Shown: positions 1 to 11,574 of the stretch, piece after piece
How the letters are laid out: the number at the start of each line of letters is the position of its first letter
How positions within the stretch are numbered: position 1 is the stretch's first letter
Assembly: GCF_947179165.1 (NCBI RefSeq)
Contig: NC_077243.1
Span: forward strand, 10,257,001 to 10,321,000
Source of the DNA: Solanum dulcamara
Taxonomy: Eukaryota; Streptophyta; Magnoliopsida; Solanales; Solanaceae
Direction of reading: 5' to 3'
DNA: 64,000 bases
Translations under genes and position numbers: made by a program
Notes under the pieces: model-generated
What the model was told of the DNA's origin: nothing
Database searches by the model: none
What the model saw: only the letters and a program-made list of their open reading frames with translations

Positions 1-2849
1 CATACAATGGGTGAAATATAAATGCTAATGATTAAAGCTTAAAAGGGGTAGACTGGTGCACAAAGCACTTCGCATTAAATGGGGTTTGGGGAAGGGCTGC
101 CCCCTAGTAGTGTGATGTAGACAGTCTACTCTAATATAAGCATTATTGATTATTTTCATAGCTTGAACTTGTGACCTATAAATTATACTGAGATAACTCT
201 ATGGGTTTTCCAAATTTCATGATAAGCCAAACATATGTGCACTCAATATAGTATATTGCTGGATCTACTTTCGCAGAATTAGTAGAAGTATAGTAGTATG
301 TATATAATCAGAATTTGGTTGAAGCAATACGATAACAAACTTTGGACTTAATTAGGCAAGACGATAAAGTAGTACACTACAATTATATCTTGATATGGGC
401 CTCTCAAGCAACATTTTGCTTGAGCTGATTATGGGCTAATCCTGGGAAACCAGAATCAGAAAAAAGCCCAATCCGATCGGCATTTTTTTGTAAAAATTTC
501 ATGGGTATTCTATTTGGACATCGTTGTTTGATTTGTACGTACTTTAAAATAAAAAATTGTGCCTATGCACTTCAGAACAATTTAGATACGCAGTGTTTGA
601 AGATATGTTTGACAAAGCCCAACTAGAGACGAAAAATGCTTAAACTTCAGGCAAAATTAGTGGAATTCAGTCACATTTAATTATAATTGAAGTTTAAATA
701 AAAATATTCGGACTTCAGTCATTTATGTTTGAAATTTCGTATAATACGAAATTTCAGACAACGCATGTATATCTTTGTTTCAAAGTGAATAGAGTTATAG
801 ATTGCTATGCATTACAAATATAACTTAAATGGTACAGGAGACTATAGCTTATGCATAGTATATCATCTTTCTATATCTCTTGCTTTTTTCTTCCCACTTA
901 TGTTAGATAACCTACTCAAGGGCTGTTGTAATACTTAGCCGTCAATCTAGATTTCTTAATTTTCTTTTAAGCGGAATTAAAAGAACAAAATCAAATTAAA
1001 CCTTATACAAGGAATTGCATTTAGGAATTTGTATATTTAATAAGCGTAAGAATATAATTAAATGGAAGTCAACGAGAAAGAGATAAGCTTCCGTACGTGT
1101 AATGATAGAAGCTGTGATCCGTACGTACATACATGAACCTGCTCCCCCTTATTTTTGTCATCATATGCATATTATATTCCTTCAAATATAGTAAAATGGT
1201 GTTTTTATTTTCATATCGTTGAAAATAAGAAAATAAACTTGAGTATCTTAATTATTTTTCACTGATCGGCTAACACAAGCAAAGTTGAGTATCTTGATAA
1301 CTCACATATGTTATACCAAATTTCTTCACTAGATAGCTTATCATTTGGAGTAGAGCACTAAATCCTGCCTTTGAAATACAATCTTATATCCCTTCGAAAT
1401 GAAGGATCTATGGGTAAAAGATACTGATAACAATCAAAGAATGAAGCTTTTAATTTCTCCCATCTCTTTAGTAAATTAAAATGCATTTGGGAAGTCCGGA
1501 AGACCATTCTGCTCATTACGACTTTTTTTCATTAAAAAAATATAATTGAAAAAGATGGTTAAGAATTTAGATTAACGGCGTATTTGAGTACTCAAGATAT
1601 TACTATTTGATGTGAATGATTCAAATTGGTTAAATTTTTCTCAATCATTTTGATCGGAACTCATATGCACTTTCTCCTAGATAATTATGACATGAATACT
1701 AAACTTTATATATGTTTCATCCGGATAATAATTACATTACATTAGTTTAGGAAGTCAATATTGAAATTCCATATTAATGCAGTTCATAACTTCATATTTG
1801 AAAAGAAAATTTACTTTGATAATCGATTTTAAGATCCTAATTACAATTATTACAAATGTTCGTACTTAATTACATAACAGAGTAATATTTTATTTATTGA
1901 TAATAATAATAAATAATAATAATAATAAATCAAAAAAAAGAGGACCTTTAATTTTAACCACTTAAATAAATATAATTTGATCGGTCAAGAATAATGTACA
2001 AAAAGTTATACACAACTTGAACTACTTTTAAGTTTTAAGTTATGCCAATTATAAATTTCCTTCATACCAGCCGTACTTAGTGCTGAGGAGAGCCTGACTT
2101 TCTAGACTAGTTTGTATATAAAATATATCAGTAATATATATCAAGATTAATATCTATCGAAGGGTAATAAACACCTGTTTTAAACCTCTTAAGCCGATCA
2201 AATAAGACTAAGATAAAAATATGAGTAGTCTAATATTAAATGATGAGGCCAACTAGTAGATCCCTTAAATAATGTAATTAAACTAAACGATGCTCTATAC
2301 ATACGATTAGCGATTTCTCATATGTAAACCTACCCCACCTTCTGCATCAGCTCATATATCAACCATCCACTTAATTACTTGATTTTCTTGTTTTGGGGTC
2401 TTTCCAAATCATTAGGGGACAAACCTCTTAACCCAAATTATTATTATTACGCTTAAATATTCATATGGAATGTGTCGAAAGATCGTAGTGGATATTATTT
2501 AGAACAAACTAGAAATTCCAAAATTATTTATATTCATCTAAACCAAGGTCAACTTCTAATTAAGCTCTTGTCCAAACAAGTAGTTCCCAAAATTACAAAT
2601 TTATTAGTCTGTAAACCATCACAAACTTAACCTTTGGACATGGCTTAGGGCCAGTTCACATATCTAATAGCTATTTTATTATATAAAACTTATTAAGTAT
2701 CAGAAAATGACGTCACTGTTTTATTGTAATTGTTTGCACCCCTTGTGGAGATTAGAGAGCTAGCTGCCAGTTGGGCTTATGTTTGACTTGTTCATTTTTT
2801 AACCTTTCTTTAAAAAATGGCCTCATTTTGTGGCAAATATCAAGAAATC
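1..2849. other. Intergenic, upstream of first NRT3
   Basis: AT-rich DNA with no credible gene. Positions about 51-215 hold a worn Au-type SINE (separate entry). An AAT/AATA microsatellite-like run lies at about 1900-1930. The last few hundred bases should hold the promoter of the NRT3 gene. I looked for a convincing nitrate-responsive element and could not defend one. Confidence 0.6.
51..215 (-). repeat. Degenerate Au-type SINE
   Basis: Read on the minus strand, this has the order of an Au SINE: a tRNA-like B box (plus-strand GCTTGAACTTGTGACCT), then the region around TAGACAGTCTACTC, then the GTGCACAAAGC end. It matches the clearer copy at 38830-38995 block by block but with many substitutions, so it is an old copy. 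I saw no target duplication. Confidence 0.6.
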
Positions 2850-2858
2850 TATATAAAG
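2850..2858 (+). promoter_or_regulatory. TATA box of NRT3 copy 1
   Basis: TATATAAAG lies 108 bases upstream of the ATG at 2966, a normal spacing for a plant TATA box with a short leader. No other candidate in the preceding 150 bases fits as well. Confidence 0.55.
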
Positions 2859-2965
2859 CCCATCATCGATCAGTAGCAGTAGGAATATTACCTTCCAATT
2901 TTCTTTCTTCTAATCACTATACCAAAGAAGTTTAAAGAGGCGGTGAGCAGATTATAATAGGCAAA

Positions 2966-4188
2966 ATGGCAATTAATACTCGTGCTATTTTGGTGGCTAC
3001 AATTGTCATATGTTCATTGCTAGCTGCTTGTGATGGTGAAATATTGTTGTCTAATCTCAAGAAAACTCTTCAAGTGTCTGTTGATCACAGAAAAGGAGGT
3101 ATGTGCTGTGTTACCCATCCTTTTTTTATTTTTAAGATTTGATAATTTTTTACTTATGTAGTTGCATCTCTCTCATACTAACTATTCGCCTAGAACTACA
3201 ATACATGGCTTTAATTTAATTTGTTGCAAATAGAGTATTGTTGTTCGATGATAAGAGGAGGTTGTTAAGGTGGTAAATATCGTAGGTTTGAGTCACCACG
3301 GGAGCAAAAAGATGGGGCTCTTAGGGAGGGGTTTTAAAAAAAAAGAAAAAAATACTATATGAGTGATTGACTTTAAAAATGAAGATAGACATTAATTAAC
3401 CACGATTAAGTGATACATGTCATATACTTATTAATTTGGTATAAATACCGAGTTCGATTTTACCATTGAAGTCTTGTATCTTTATGGATATATTCGTTTT
3501 TGAAAGAAGGAAACTATCAAGTGAAATTGCTAGTGATCGATCTGTAAACTTTGACGTTATTCCATTAGTTGTCTTGTAATTATCGTTTTTCTCTTCATTT
3601 TCTTTCCTCGTGTAATTAATTAAGCCTATTAAATTATCGATCACTATTATTTAATAAAAAGTTACATGTAATTATCTTTTAAATAATGTGATTGTATTAA
3701 TATTTTCAGTACTGATGGCCGGGGAAGACACGCTCACAATTGATTGGTTCTTGAACAAAACACTCAAGGCAGGAAGAGACTCAAACTACAAGTCAGTAAA
3801 ACTGCAACTCTGTTTCTCACCCATTAGCCAAAAAGATCGTGCGTGGAGGAAAACAGAGGACCACCTTAAAAAGGACAAGACTTGTCAATTCAAAATTGTG
3901 ACCATGCCATACAAATCCTCAAACAACAATTACAATTGGACAATTGAGAGGGATATCCCAACAGGTACTTACTTTGTTAGGGCATATGTTTTGAATGCTA
4001 ATGGTGAAGAAATTGACTATGGACAAAACACTGATGACAAGAAGGTAGACAACCTTTTCGAGGTTCAATCAATTAGCGGACGACATGCCACTTTAGATAT
4101 TTGTTCTGTTGTGTTCTCTGTTTTTTCTGTTGTGGCCCTCTTTGCATTTTTCTACATGGAAAAGAGAAATGCAAAGGCAAGTAAGTGA
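2966..4188 (+). CDS. NRT3.1: High-affinity nitrate transporter-activating protein NRT3/NAR2, copy 1 (intact)
   Basis: Exons 2966-3098 and 3710-4188 (GT at 3099, AG at 3708-3709) encode 203 residues, close to the usual ~200-210 for NAR2/NRT3. Residues 1-24 are a hydrophobic signal peptide. The middle carries the family block WRK..DHLKKDKTCQFKIV, and a C-terminal membrane helix (DICSVVFSVFSVVALFAFFY) is followed by a short basic tail. The split glycine/valine codon at the junction restores the conserved VL.AGED start of exon 2. In known plants this protein binds NRT2 transporters at the plasma membrane and is required for their stability and high-affinity nitrate uptake. The intron (611 bases) contains a SINE-like insertion near 3240-3350. 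A related copy lies 5.3 kb downstream on the same strand. The family call rests on remembered sequence and the fit of both exons. Confidence 0.93.
3235..3352 (+). repeat. tRNA-derived SINE-like insertion in NRT3 intron
   Basis: Contains a B-box-like GGTTTGAGTCACCACG, followed by a GGGAGGGGTTTTAAAAAAAAAG end. This is the same order of parts as the clearer SINE in the quinolinate synthase intron (31003-31143). Target duplication was not resolved, so this is tentative. Confidence 0.45.
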
Positions 4189-6188
4189 TGAGGACGATGA
4201 TGATGAATGGATGGATCTACATGTGTATGTGTGATGATGTGGAACGAAATTAAATAAGCTCCTTTATTTACAATGTATGGTAGACTATTTTTATAAGATA
4301 ATGTATTAATTAAGTTTAATACTTGAGTTTGATGACTCATCATGTGTCGTGCGTGACATTGTTAACTACCTTCTTGTTTTAATTTATACTGTGTACTTTT
4401 ATTTGATGATGCAAGTTTGTTTATCAGTTTTTACATTGTTTAAATTACGTCATTGTTTAATTGATACTGTAATGTAATGATCAAAGTTTGTTTATCACTT
4501 TTTGACTTTTTGGCCAAGTTGCATTATAATGAAGTCCGTTGATTTTCTGATTGTTTGACTATTTATTTTATATTTCAAACTTTTTATAATCTTTTCAACT
4601 TTACTAGTCGAAAGGACACATGAAGAAAGTCGTCGGAAGATCATGGGTTAGTACAATAAATTAGAAGGGGCTATAAATACACTCTAATATGAATATATAT
4701 CTCTACAGCTTCAAAAGAATCAACCAAGAAGTTGCCTGCAGCTTATAATTAAGTAGTAAGCTTTTATAAGCAGTTTATAATTAGCAAGTAAGTTCTTATA
4801 AGCAGGTCTTATCAACAGTTTGCAATCTACTTTGATATTTTATAAATAAAAAGTTAATTCAATTCCTTTATATATTAGTTCGAAATTGAATAATATATTA
4901 GTCTTTTTTCTACTTGTTTCTGATATATTTCCTTTATAATTTTTATTTCATAATACATTATCAACACAAGATTGTAATCTTGAGCAAATAATTTGTGAAG
5001 GTAAGAATTTTATTTTCTAAATTAATGACAATTTATTAAACGAAAAAGGGTCAAAATTAAGGGCGAATTGGTACCAAAATATAATAAGAGGGTATATCTG
5101 CATCTATATTTTATATCTTATTAATATAGCTACATTAATAAGAGACGTGAGTAAATTTTTTAAAATTTTGCAGCATTTTTTGTCTTATCATTTTGTAAGA
5201 AAAAAACCATTCAAATTAGTACTTAGAAATTTCATGTATTAATATTTAAAATTATGCAATACATTCTGTATTGTCATATCTGAAAAAAACAACTTAAATT
5301 AGTACTTGGAAATTTTATTTATTCCTAAAAAGATCAGATATTTAAAATGGGAATGAGTTATTCAATTTTGAGCTTTTCAAGTGTTCTTTCGTTAAAATTA
5401 AAGGCGAATTTGTACCAAAGTATAATGATAGGGTATATTTGAATTGAAAGTATAACAAGAGGGGTATATTTAGTCCAAAAGTATAACGAAAGATATATTT
5501 AAATTATTTCCAATAGTATAGGATATATTTAACGCTTTTTCCATTTATTAAATTTGAATTTATTATTATGAATATATCATAAAGAAACTTCTTAATTCTC
5601 TTACCTCCTGGGTACTCTTTGGACCTTGACGTTTTATGTTAAACATGGATCATGATAATCTTTCATTTGGAGACGTGACTGCAACTTGTTCATGATAATC
5701 TTTCCAAATCCAATTTTGTTAATAAATTCGGACGCCCTCTCCTTAATCTCAAATTATAATTATTAATGAATAATTATTATTAACTAATAATCGGGGCATA
5801 AAAGAAGTTGATAATACACTTTCAAATCTCTATAACGGTCATTCGTTATAACAACATTTTATTATAATTGATTTTCTCTTGAATTAATTTTTTGTGTTAT
5901 ATTTTATTTCTCTATAATATCATTCTACCTATAACAAAAAAATGACATTAATTATAGCATTACACTCTTTATAAAATTACCCCTTTGTGACAATCATACC
6001 CACATATTGTGTGATAATATTTTGCAAAAAATATATAATATATAAAATATTATGATAATTATTATTAATGTCAAGTACATAATATATAGTAAATTTTAAT
6101 TACAAATATCTAAAAGGAAAAAAATATATTTAAGTAGTGTTCATCAGTTATAGTTATAACTTTACAAGAAAAAGCTATTGATGTTTGA
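4189..6188. other. Intergenic between NRT3 copy 1 and a LINE fragment
   Basis: Very AT-rich. The first 100-200 bases are the likely 3' UTR. From about 5040 to 5530 a degenerate motif around GTATAATGAGAGGGTATATTT occurs several times (near 5080, 5420, 5450 and 5490), suggesting a worn tandem repeat. No gene seen. Confidence 0.5.
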
Positions 6189-7680
6189 CAACAACAATAA
6201 TCTATCTATCTCATAAGTGGGTCTAAGGAGGGTAGGATGTACGCAGACCTTACCATTACCTCATGAGATAGATAGGATGTTTCCAAAAGACCCTCTGCTC
6301 AAAAGTATTAGTCCCAAACAAGAGAGGAATATCAATACATATATATATCATAATGACAAAAATGAAAAGCGATGCAAACTGTATAAGACAATAACAATAG
6401 CAAAATAATGTGATAATCGTGAGGCAATAACAACATAACTATATTGGCACATCTAGACCTACGGCCAATCCTAAACCGTCATAAGGCAAGACATCATTCT
6501 AACCCTACTAGCCTTCTATTCCTACTAACCTTCTACCCTAATCTGCGACCTCCACTCCTTTCTATCTAAGGTCATATACTCGGTGATATGGAGTAGCATC
6601 ATATCCTGTCTAATCACCTCTTCCCAATACTTTTTATGTCTACCCATCGGCATGATCCCCAAATCCAACCGTTCACACCTCCTAACTGGTGCATCTACAT
6701 CCCTCCTCTACACATGTCTAAACCATCTCAGTTTCTCTTCTCTCATCTTGTCTGCCACAGAGGTCACTCTCACTTTCTCCCGAATAATCTCATTTCTAGT
6801 CTCATCACTCCTAGTGTGTCCATATATCTATCTCAACATTCTCATCTCCGCAACATGCATCTTCTGAACATGCGAATTTTTGACTGGCTAGCACTCCACT
6901 CCATATAATAACGCTGGTCTAACCACCATTATGTAGAACTTACCTTTAAGTTTAGGTGGTATATTCTTATCACACAGAATTTCAGAGGTAAGCCTTCATT
7001 TCATCCATGCTTCCCCAATACGATGCGTGACATCATCGTCGATGTCCCCACTACTCTGGATGATGGATTCAAGATATTTAAAGTGTTCTATCTTGGGGAT
7101 AAGTTGAGTGGCAAGCCTTAGATATTTAAAGTGTTCTATCTTGAGGATAAGTTGAGTGGCAAGCCTTAGATATTTAAAGTGTTCTATCTTGGGGATAAGT
7201 TGAGTGGCAAACCTTACTTCGATGCCCTCTCTTTCATTGCAATACTGAATTTGCACTCCAAGTATTCTGTTTTGGTCCTACTCAATTTGAACCTTTTGAA
7301 CTCCAAATTTTATCTCCAAATCTCCAACCTACCATTAACTCTGTTCTGAGTCTCATCAATCAATACTATGTCATCCGCAAATAACATACAACATGGAACC
7401 TCCTCTTAAATAGACCATGTCAGCTCACCCATCACCAAAGCAAAAAGAAATTGACTCAGCACAAATCCCTAATGTAGTCTCATTTCAATATGAAAATGTT
7501 CTGAGTCACCTCCCACCATTTTAATCCGAGTCTTGGCTCCAGCATACATGTCATTTATCGCCCTACGGGACACCTTTATCCTCCAGACACCTCCAAAGAA
7601 CATTTCTCGAAACTTTGTCATAAGCTTTTTCAAGATCAATAAACATCATATGAAAGTCCTTTGACAGATATTTTTAATTA
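6189..7680 (-). mobile_element. RTE-type LINE 3' fragment (degenerate)
   Basis: On the minus strand this reads as the C-terminal part of a non-LTR reverse transcriptase typical of Solanaceae. Peptide blocks include FKYLESIIQSSGDIDDDVTHRI, GEAWMKWR, KGKFYIMVVRPALLYGVECW and HVAEMRMLRWICGHTRSDETRN, broken by stops and shifts. The 3' end (plus strand 6189-6260) carries the conserved GTCTGCGTACATCCTACCCT block and ends in a short TTG tail, as TS-SINEs and RTE LINEs do. The 5' part of the element is missing. The same family is seen split at 18350-21330. It also carries an internal 3 x 48-bp duplication (separate entry). Confidence 0.8.
7071..7216 (-). repeat. Three tandem 48-bp units inside LINE
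   Basis: The 48-base unit from ATATTTAAAGTGTTCTATCT to AGTGGCAAGCCTTAG is repeated three times with only two or three differences. Translated on the minus strand, each unit gives the same 16-residue block (ATQLIPKIEHFKYL with neighbours). 48 is a multiple of 3, so the frame is kept. Confidence 0.85.
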
Positions 7681-8182
7681 TTTTATAGGCAAATGTTCCT
7701 TAGTTCTTCTGTAGGTACAATACAAGTAGTTATGAATTTATTAGCAATGTATTAATCTTTTCAAATTTTATTAATTAAATATAAAAAATCAATTGAAGTT
7801 TTAAATTTAACAAGTATTTTAGTTTTGTTTATAACATAAAAAGTACAAAAAATAGTTTTGCATGCTCTTATTTATAATATATAAATAAAATTTAACATTA
7901 TATATCATTATACATAAATAACATTATTTTATTGTAACTATAATAAAATTTTCACATAAATGTTGTCATTATATAAAAAACAATTAATTGTACACAAAGT
8001 CAAAGTCGAATATTCTTTTAATCTTCATGATAGTGAAAGATTCCAACCCCTTCCAAAATTTCGAGGAATAAATATCTCTATATATATATATATATAATGG
8101 ACTCATGAGGCGCCCAAATTGAGTTTGGGATTTAATTAACAAAGCAGTCAGTACGAAAGGTCAACGAATTCGGCTAAAGACG
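7681..8182. other. Intergenic, AT-rich
   Basis: No gene seen. A (TA)n microsatellite lies at about 8072-8090. Confidence 0.5.
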
Positions 8183-8184
8183 TA

Positions 8185-8437
8185 CTCCTTAGTTTCTTTC
8201 TTAAATTTTAATTTGACATACTTATTAAAAAAATATATATTATAAATTTATTATTTTATTTTAATTAATTAATAAAACTTTAAATATATTTATTAATTAT
8301 ATTTTTTAAATATACTAATTTAATATTAATAAAATAAGAATATAATTAAAAAAATTATCTTTTTTTTAATTTATCAAAATTAATAAATAAATAAATCAAA
8401 TTAAAAAATATTTGATTAGTAAACAAAAATAGAGGAA
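8185..8437. mobile_element. Stowaway-like MITE (probable)
   Basis: Starts with CTCCTTAGTTTC next to a TA and ends near AAAAATAGAGGAAATA. This resembles Stowaway (Tc1/mariner) ends of the CTCCCTCCGTTTC type, with an AT-rich middle. The right boundary is uncertain by several bases. Confidence 0.45.
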
Positions 8438-8839
8438 ATAATAGTCGAAGTTTGGCACTTTTAAAAAAACCATACAAGTATACAAATTAATTAAATAATG
8501 ATAATAATAATGATTATCGAAATTTCGTTGAATCTTCCATCAATAATCAATATACTCATAGAGATTCCAACTTTTCCAAAATTTCTCTTTTTTAGTGAAG
8601 AGTTGAGGTCCCCCACTTGTGGTCTTAATTTAATCAATAATAGCAAACAATATTTTTTAATTATTAGACATCACTAATTTATCATAATTAGACCACGAAT
8701 TTAATCCCTAGTTCACCCATATTTACCGCTACTCGACAATATATTTATTTATTTTGAAATATTTTTTTTAAAATAAAAAGTGTTTTTCAAAACTAGAGCA
8801 ACAATTTGACGCAGGAAAAGTAAAAACCAAGGATGAATT

Positions 8840-9225
8840 TTTGTGAAATTTACATAAATATACTACATTAAGAAAATATTTATTATTTATAGCAATAATA
8901 ATTTTTTTTTCATTGAACACTTATAATACAATTTTAATACATATTAGCGAGGATAATTTATAAAACTCATAAAATACAAGTTTTATTCATTGATAATATA
9001 TTTATTACATTCTTTAATACACTTATAATATATTCTGTCAATTTCTTACCAAGCAAATATAATATATTGTAAAACACTTATAATACATTTATATTACATG
9101 CATAATTCACTTTTAATACATAATAGATATATCATAATATTGTTATACATTGCTATAAATAATAATAAATAAAAAATATCGCTAAAGTCATTTATTATTT
9201 ATTAAAAAGTGTTTTTTTAGTAATT
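8840..9225 (-). repeat. Dispersed AT-rich repeat, copy A
   Basis: Phrases such as ACACTTATAATACA, TTTATAGCAATA and AAAATATCGCTAAA recur in reverse complement at 15722-16165. The two loci are therefore copies of one dispersed, non-coding repeat in opposite orientation. The superfamily was not resolved; it is probably a MITE. Confidence 0.6.
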
Positions 9226-9499
9226 TTTTCTTAATTTTTTATTGACTAAAGTACGTTAGATACTTTAATGGGCCAAGCATTGGGTGGTGTATAATTTATT
9301 TATTTATTTTTGGGTGGTGTACTGAACGGCTAGATAAATGTCAAATTCATTTTTGTTTTGTCGTCTCCATATGAAGCAAAGTCTAACCTATACGTCACTT
9401 ATAAAATAGTGGGTTCACATACTGCATATTTTATTTTATTTTATATTTCCATCTCCATTCAATCTCTCCTTTCCTCATACTTTGGAAGTTCAAAAACTC

Positions 9500-11128
9500 A
9501 TGGCAACTTTTTCTGGAATTTTTGTTGCCTCAGCAATTGTTTTTTCTTGCTTTGGAATAATCACTACTTGTGGTGCTCTTTTCTCCTCCCTCCACCAAAC
9601 TCTCCTACTCAGTTCTTCACCCTCACAAGGACAAGGTATGCCTTTTTCTAGACTAGCCATCTCATATTAGATGGACATCTTAGTAAAAATATTTGTTCTA
9701 TTATTTGATCACTTACTAAATCAAAATAGAATTAGTTAATTTTTTTCATTTTATCCCTACAATTAATATGATTTTTTGAATATAAACAATTTTCAATACT
9801 AACTATTTATTTACTCGATGTATATTGCATTAATATGAACAAAGGTAAAATAATAAAGGTAATCAATCTATTAATGAATTTTTAATCACCCTGTAAGATA
9901 AAATATGTACATCTAACTAATAATAGATTAATTCCTTTGAAAGTTGACTCGCTAATAAAAAAATGTGGTTTGGTTATTGTTTATCGACCCATGGTTAATG
10001 AATTTAATAATTTTATACTCCACTTGTAGCAAACTTTTTCCATTCTTATTTGAGTATATTCCTTTAGTTTGAACGGCTAAATTAATGGGTGTTACCACGG
10101 CCGGAGTTAGTGGGAGTTACGTTCAATTCGTCGGAAAGTTTTACTATAGGATAAAATAACCTCTTTTTTTGTTATATATAAACTATTGAATACTCTTGTC
10201 GTTAATTGCTTATATAAGCAAAAGTAAAGTTGTAACGTAATGGTTCAAAGTTGTTGTATGTCACAAGTTTTAATTTCCATCCCTATAACATTTTAGTTTT
10301 AATTTCCATCTCTATAACATTTTAGTATCTCTTTTAGGGTGTGTTCAAGTAGGAAGGAAAATATTTTCTTGAATTTTTTAGGAAAATAAGTAGGTTACTT
10401 ACTTTTTTTTGTGTTCGGTATCTAAATAGAAAATATAATACTAAAATATTTATATAATACTATAATTTAGATAAATACTATGGAAGGTAGGAGTGGAGGG
10501 TGGTTGGAATGGGCGCTATAACTTATAATTTTTTTATTTATTCTTAAGAAACTTGTTTTTCTTGGAGAAATATTTTCTTCTATACCAACAATCCCGCAAA
10601 GTCCGCAATTGGGTGCTAATATTGAATTTGTATTATGCAGTGCTGCAAGCTGGAGGAGGACAAGTGACAATAACATGGTCATTGAACAAGAGCTACCCAA
10701 CAGGGACAGATTCAAATTACAAGACAGTGAAGGTGAAATTATGTTATGCCCCACTGAGCCAATTGGACAGAGGATGGAGAAAGTCCAACGACAATCTTAA
10801 AAAGGACAAAACTTGTCAAATTAACGTTGTCACCATGCTATAAAAACCTTCAGACACCAATTTCACTTGGACTATAGACAAGGATGTTCCTACTGCTACC
10901 TATTTCATTAGGGCTTATGTTTATGACTCTGCTGGTGAAGTTGTTGCCTATGGCCAAACAACAGATGCTCACAAGAAAACCAACTTGTTCAAAATCACGG
11001 CAATCACTGGCCGCCACGTCACCATAGACGTATGTGCCGCCTGTTTCTCCGTTTTCTCCGTCATCTCCCTAGTCGGATTCTACTTCGTTGAGAAGACAAA
11101 GGAGGCCAAAATTTCTAGCCGAAAATGA
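9500..11128 (+). pseudogene. NRT3/NAR2 copy 2 with a premature stop
   Basis: Exons 9500-9635 and 10641-11128 give an open frame of 207 codons in family order: signal peptide (residues 1-~24), LFSSLHQTL block, VLQAGGGQVTITW at the exon 2 start, WRKSNDNLKKDKTC, and a C-terminal helix (CAACFSVFSVISLVGFYFV) with a basic tail. The frame is interrupted once, by TAA at 10841-10843, where copy 1 has a TAC tyrosine codon in MPYKS. The product would stop at 112 residues and lose the C-terminal half with the membrane helix. Everything after the stop stays in frame to TGA 11126-11128, so the lesion is recent, an allele, or a base-call error. The intron carries a MITE. I label it pseudogene on the sequence as given; it may be functional in other individuals. 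Confidence 0.82.
10338..10600 (+). mobile_element. MITE in intron of NRT3 copy 2
   Basis: Starts GGTGTGTTCAAGTAGGAAGG, contains GGAAAATATTTTCTTGAATT and GGAAGGTAGGAGTGGAGGGT, and ends near AATATTTTCTTCTATACCAA. It follows the same plan as the terminal-inverted-repeat element at 46608-46975. Its right end lies about 40 bases before the exon 2 acceptor. Confidence 0.55.
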
Positions 11129-11574
11129 TCCTTCTTAATTCATATTTTAGAGTTAGGTAGAAGTAGTATGATATTCTAGCGTGTTATATTTGTTATTTGT
11201 ATTAAATGAGTATACAGGTATATATAGTTACTGCTTTTATTAATTGGGGCAGGTAAATGTGACTGACGATGAGCATTTTAAAAAAAGTAAGCATTGGTGT
11301 TATTGGGATAGCTATGAAAACGAAAGGCTTAGGCAAAGACATTATATTGTCAATTTCAAAAGTAAAATGAGTTCACTAGTAAAAATTTAAAGGTTGAATC
11401 TGTCAAATTATATTCCCAAATCCGATAAGTCTCTAATTCTAGATTTATGCCAAAAACTGGAAGAAAAATGGAGGTAGAACGAGATGTGTATCAGTTGACA
11501 TCCTTTTTCGTAACGGCAAAATGTGGATAAACTTTACAAACTGTAGATTTTTTTGTTGCAACTTGCAAGATGGT
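11129..11574. other. Convergent 3' ends of NRT3 copy 2 and diphosphatase
   Basis: Contains the likely 3' UTRs of the two convergent genes. No further gene or repeat recognised. Confidence 0.5.

Noticed and set aside
2780..2830. Nitrate-responsive element upstream of NRT3
   Set aside because: TTTGACTTG..CTTTAAAAAATG has only weak resemblance to the known half-sites and spacing; not supportable.
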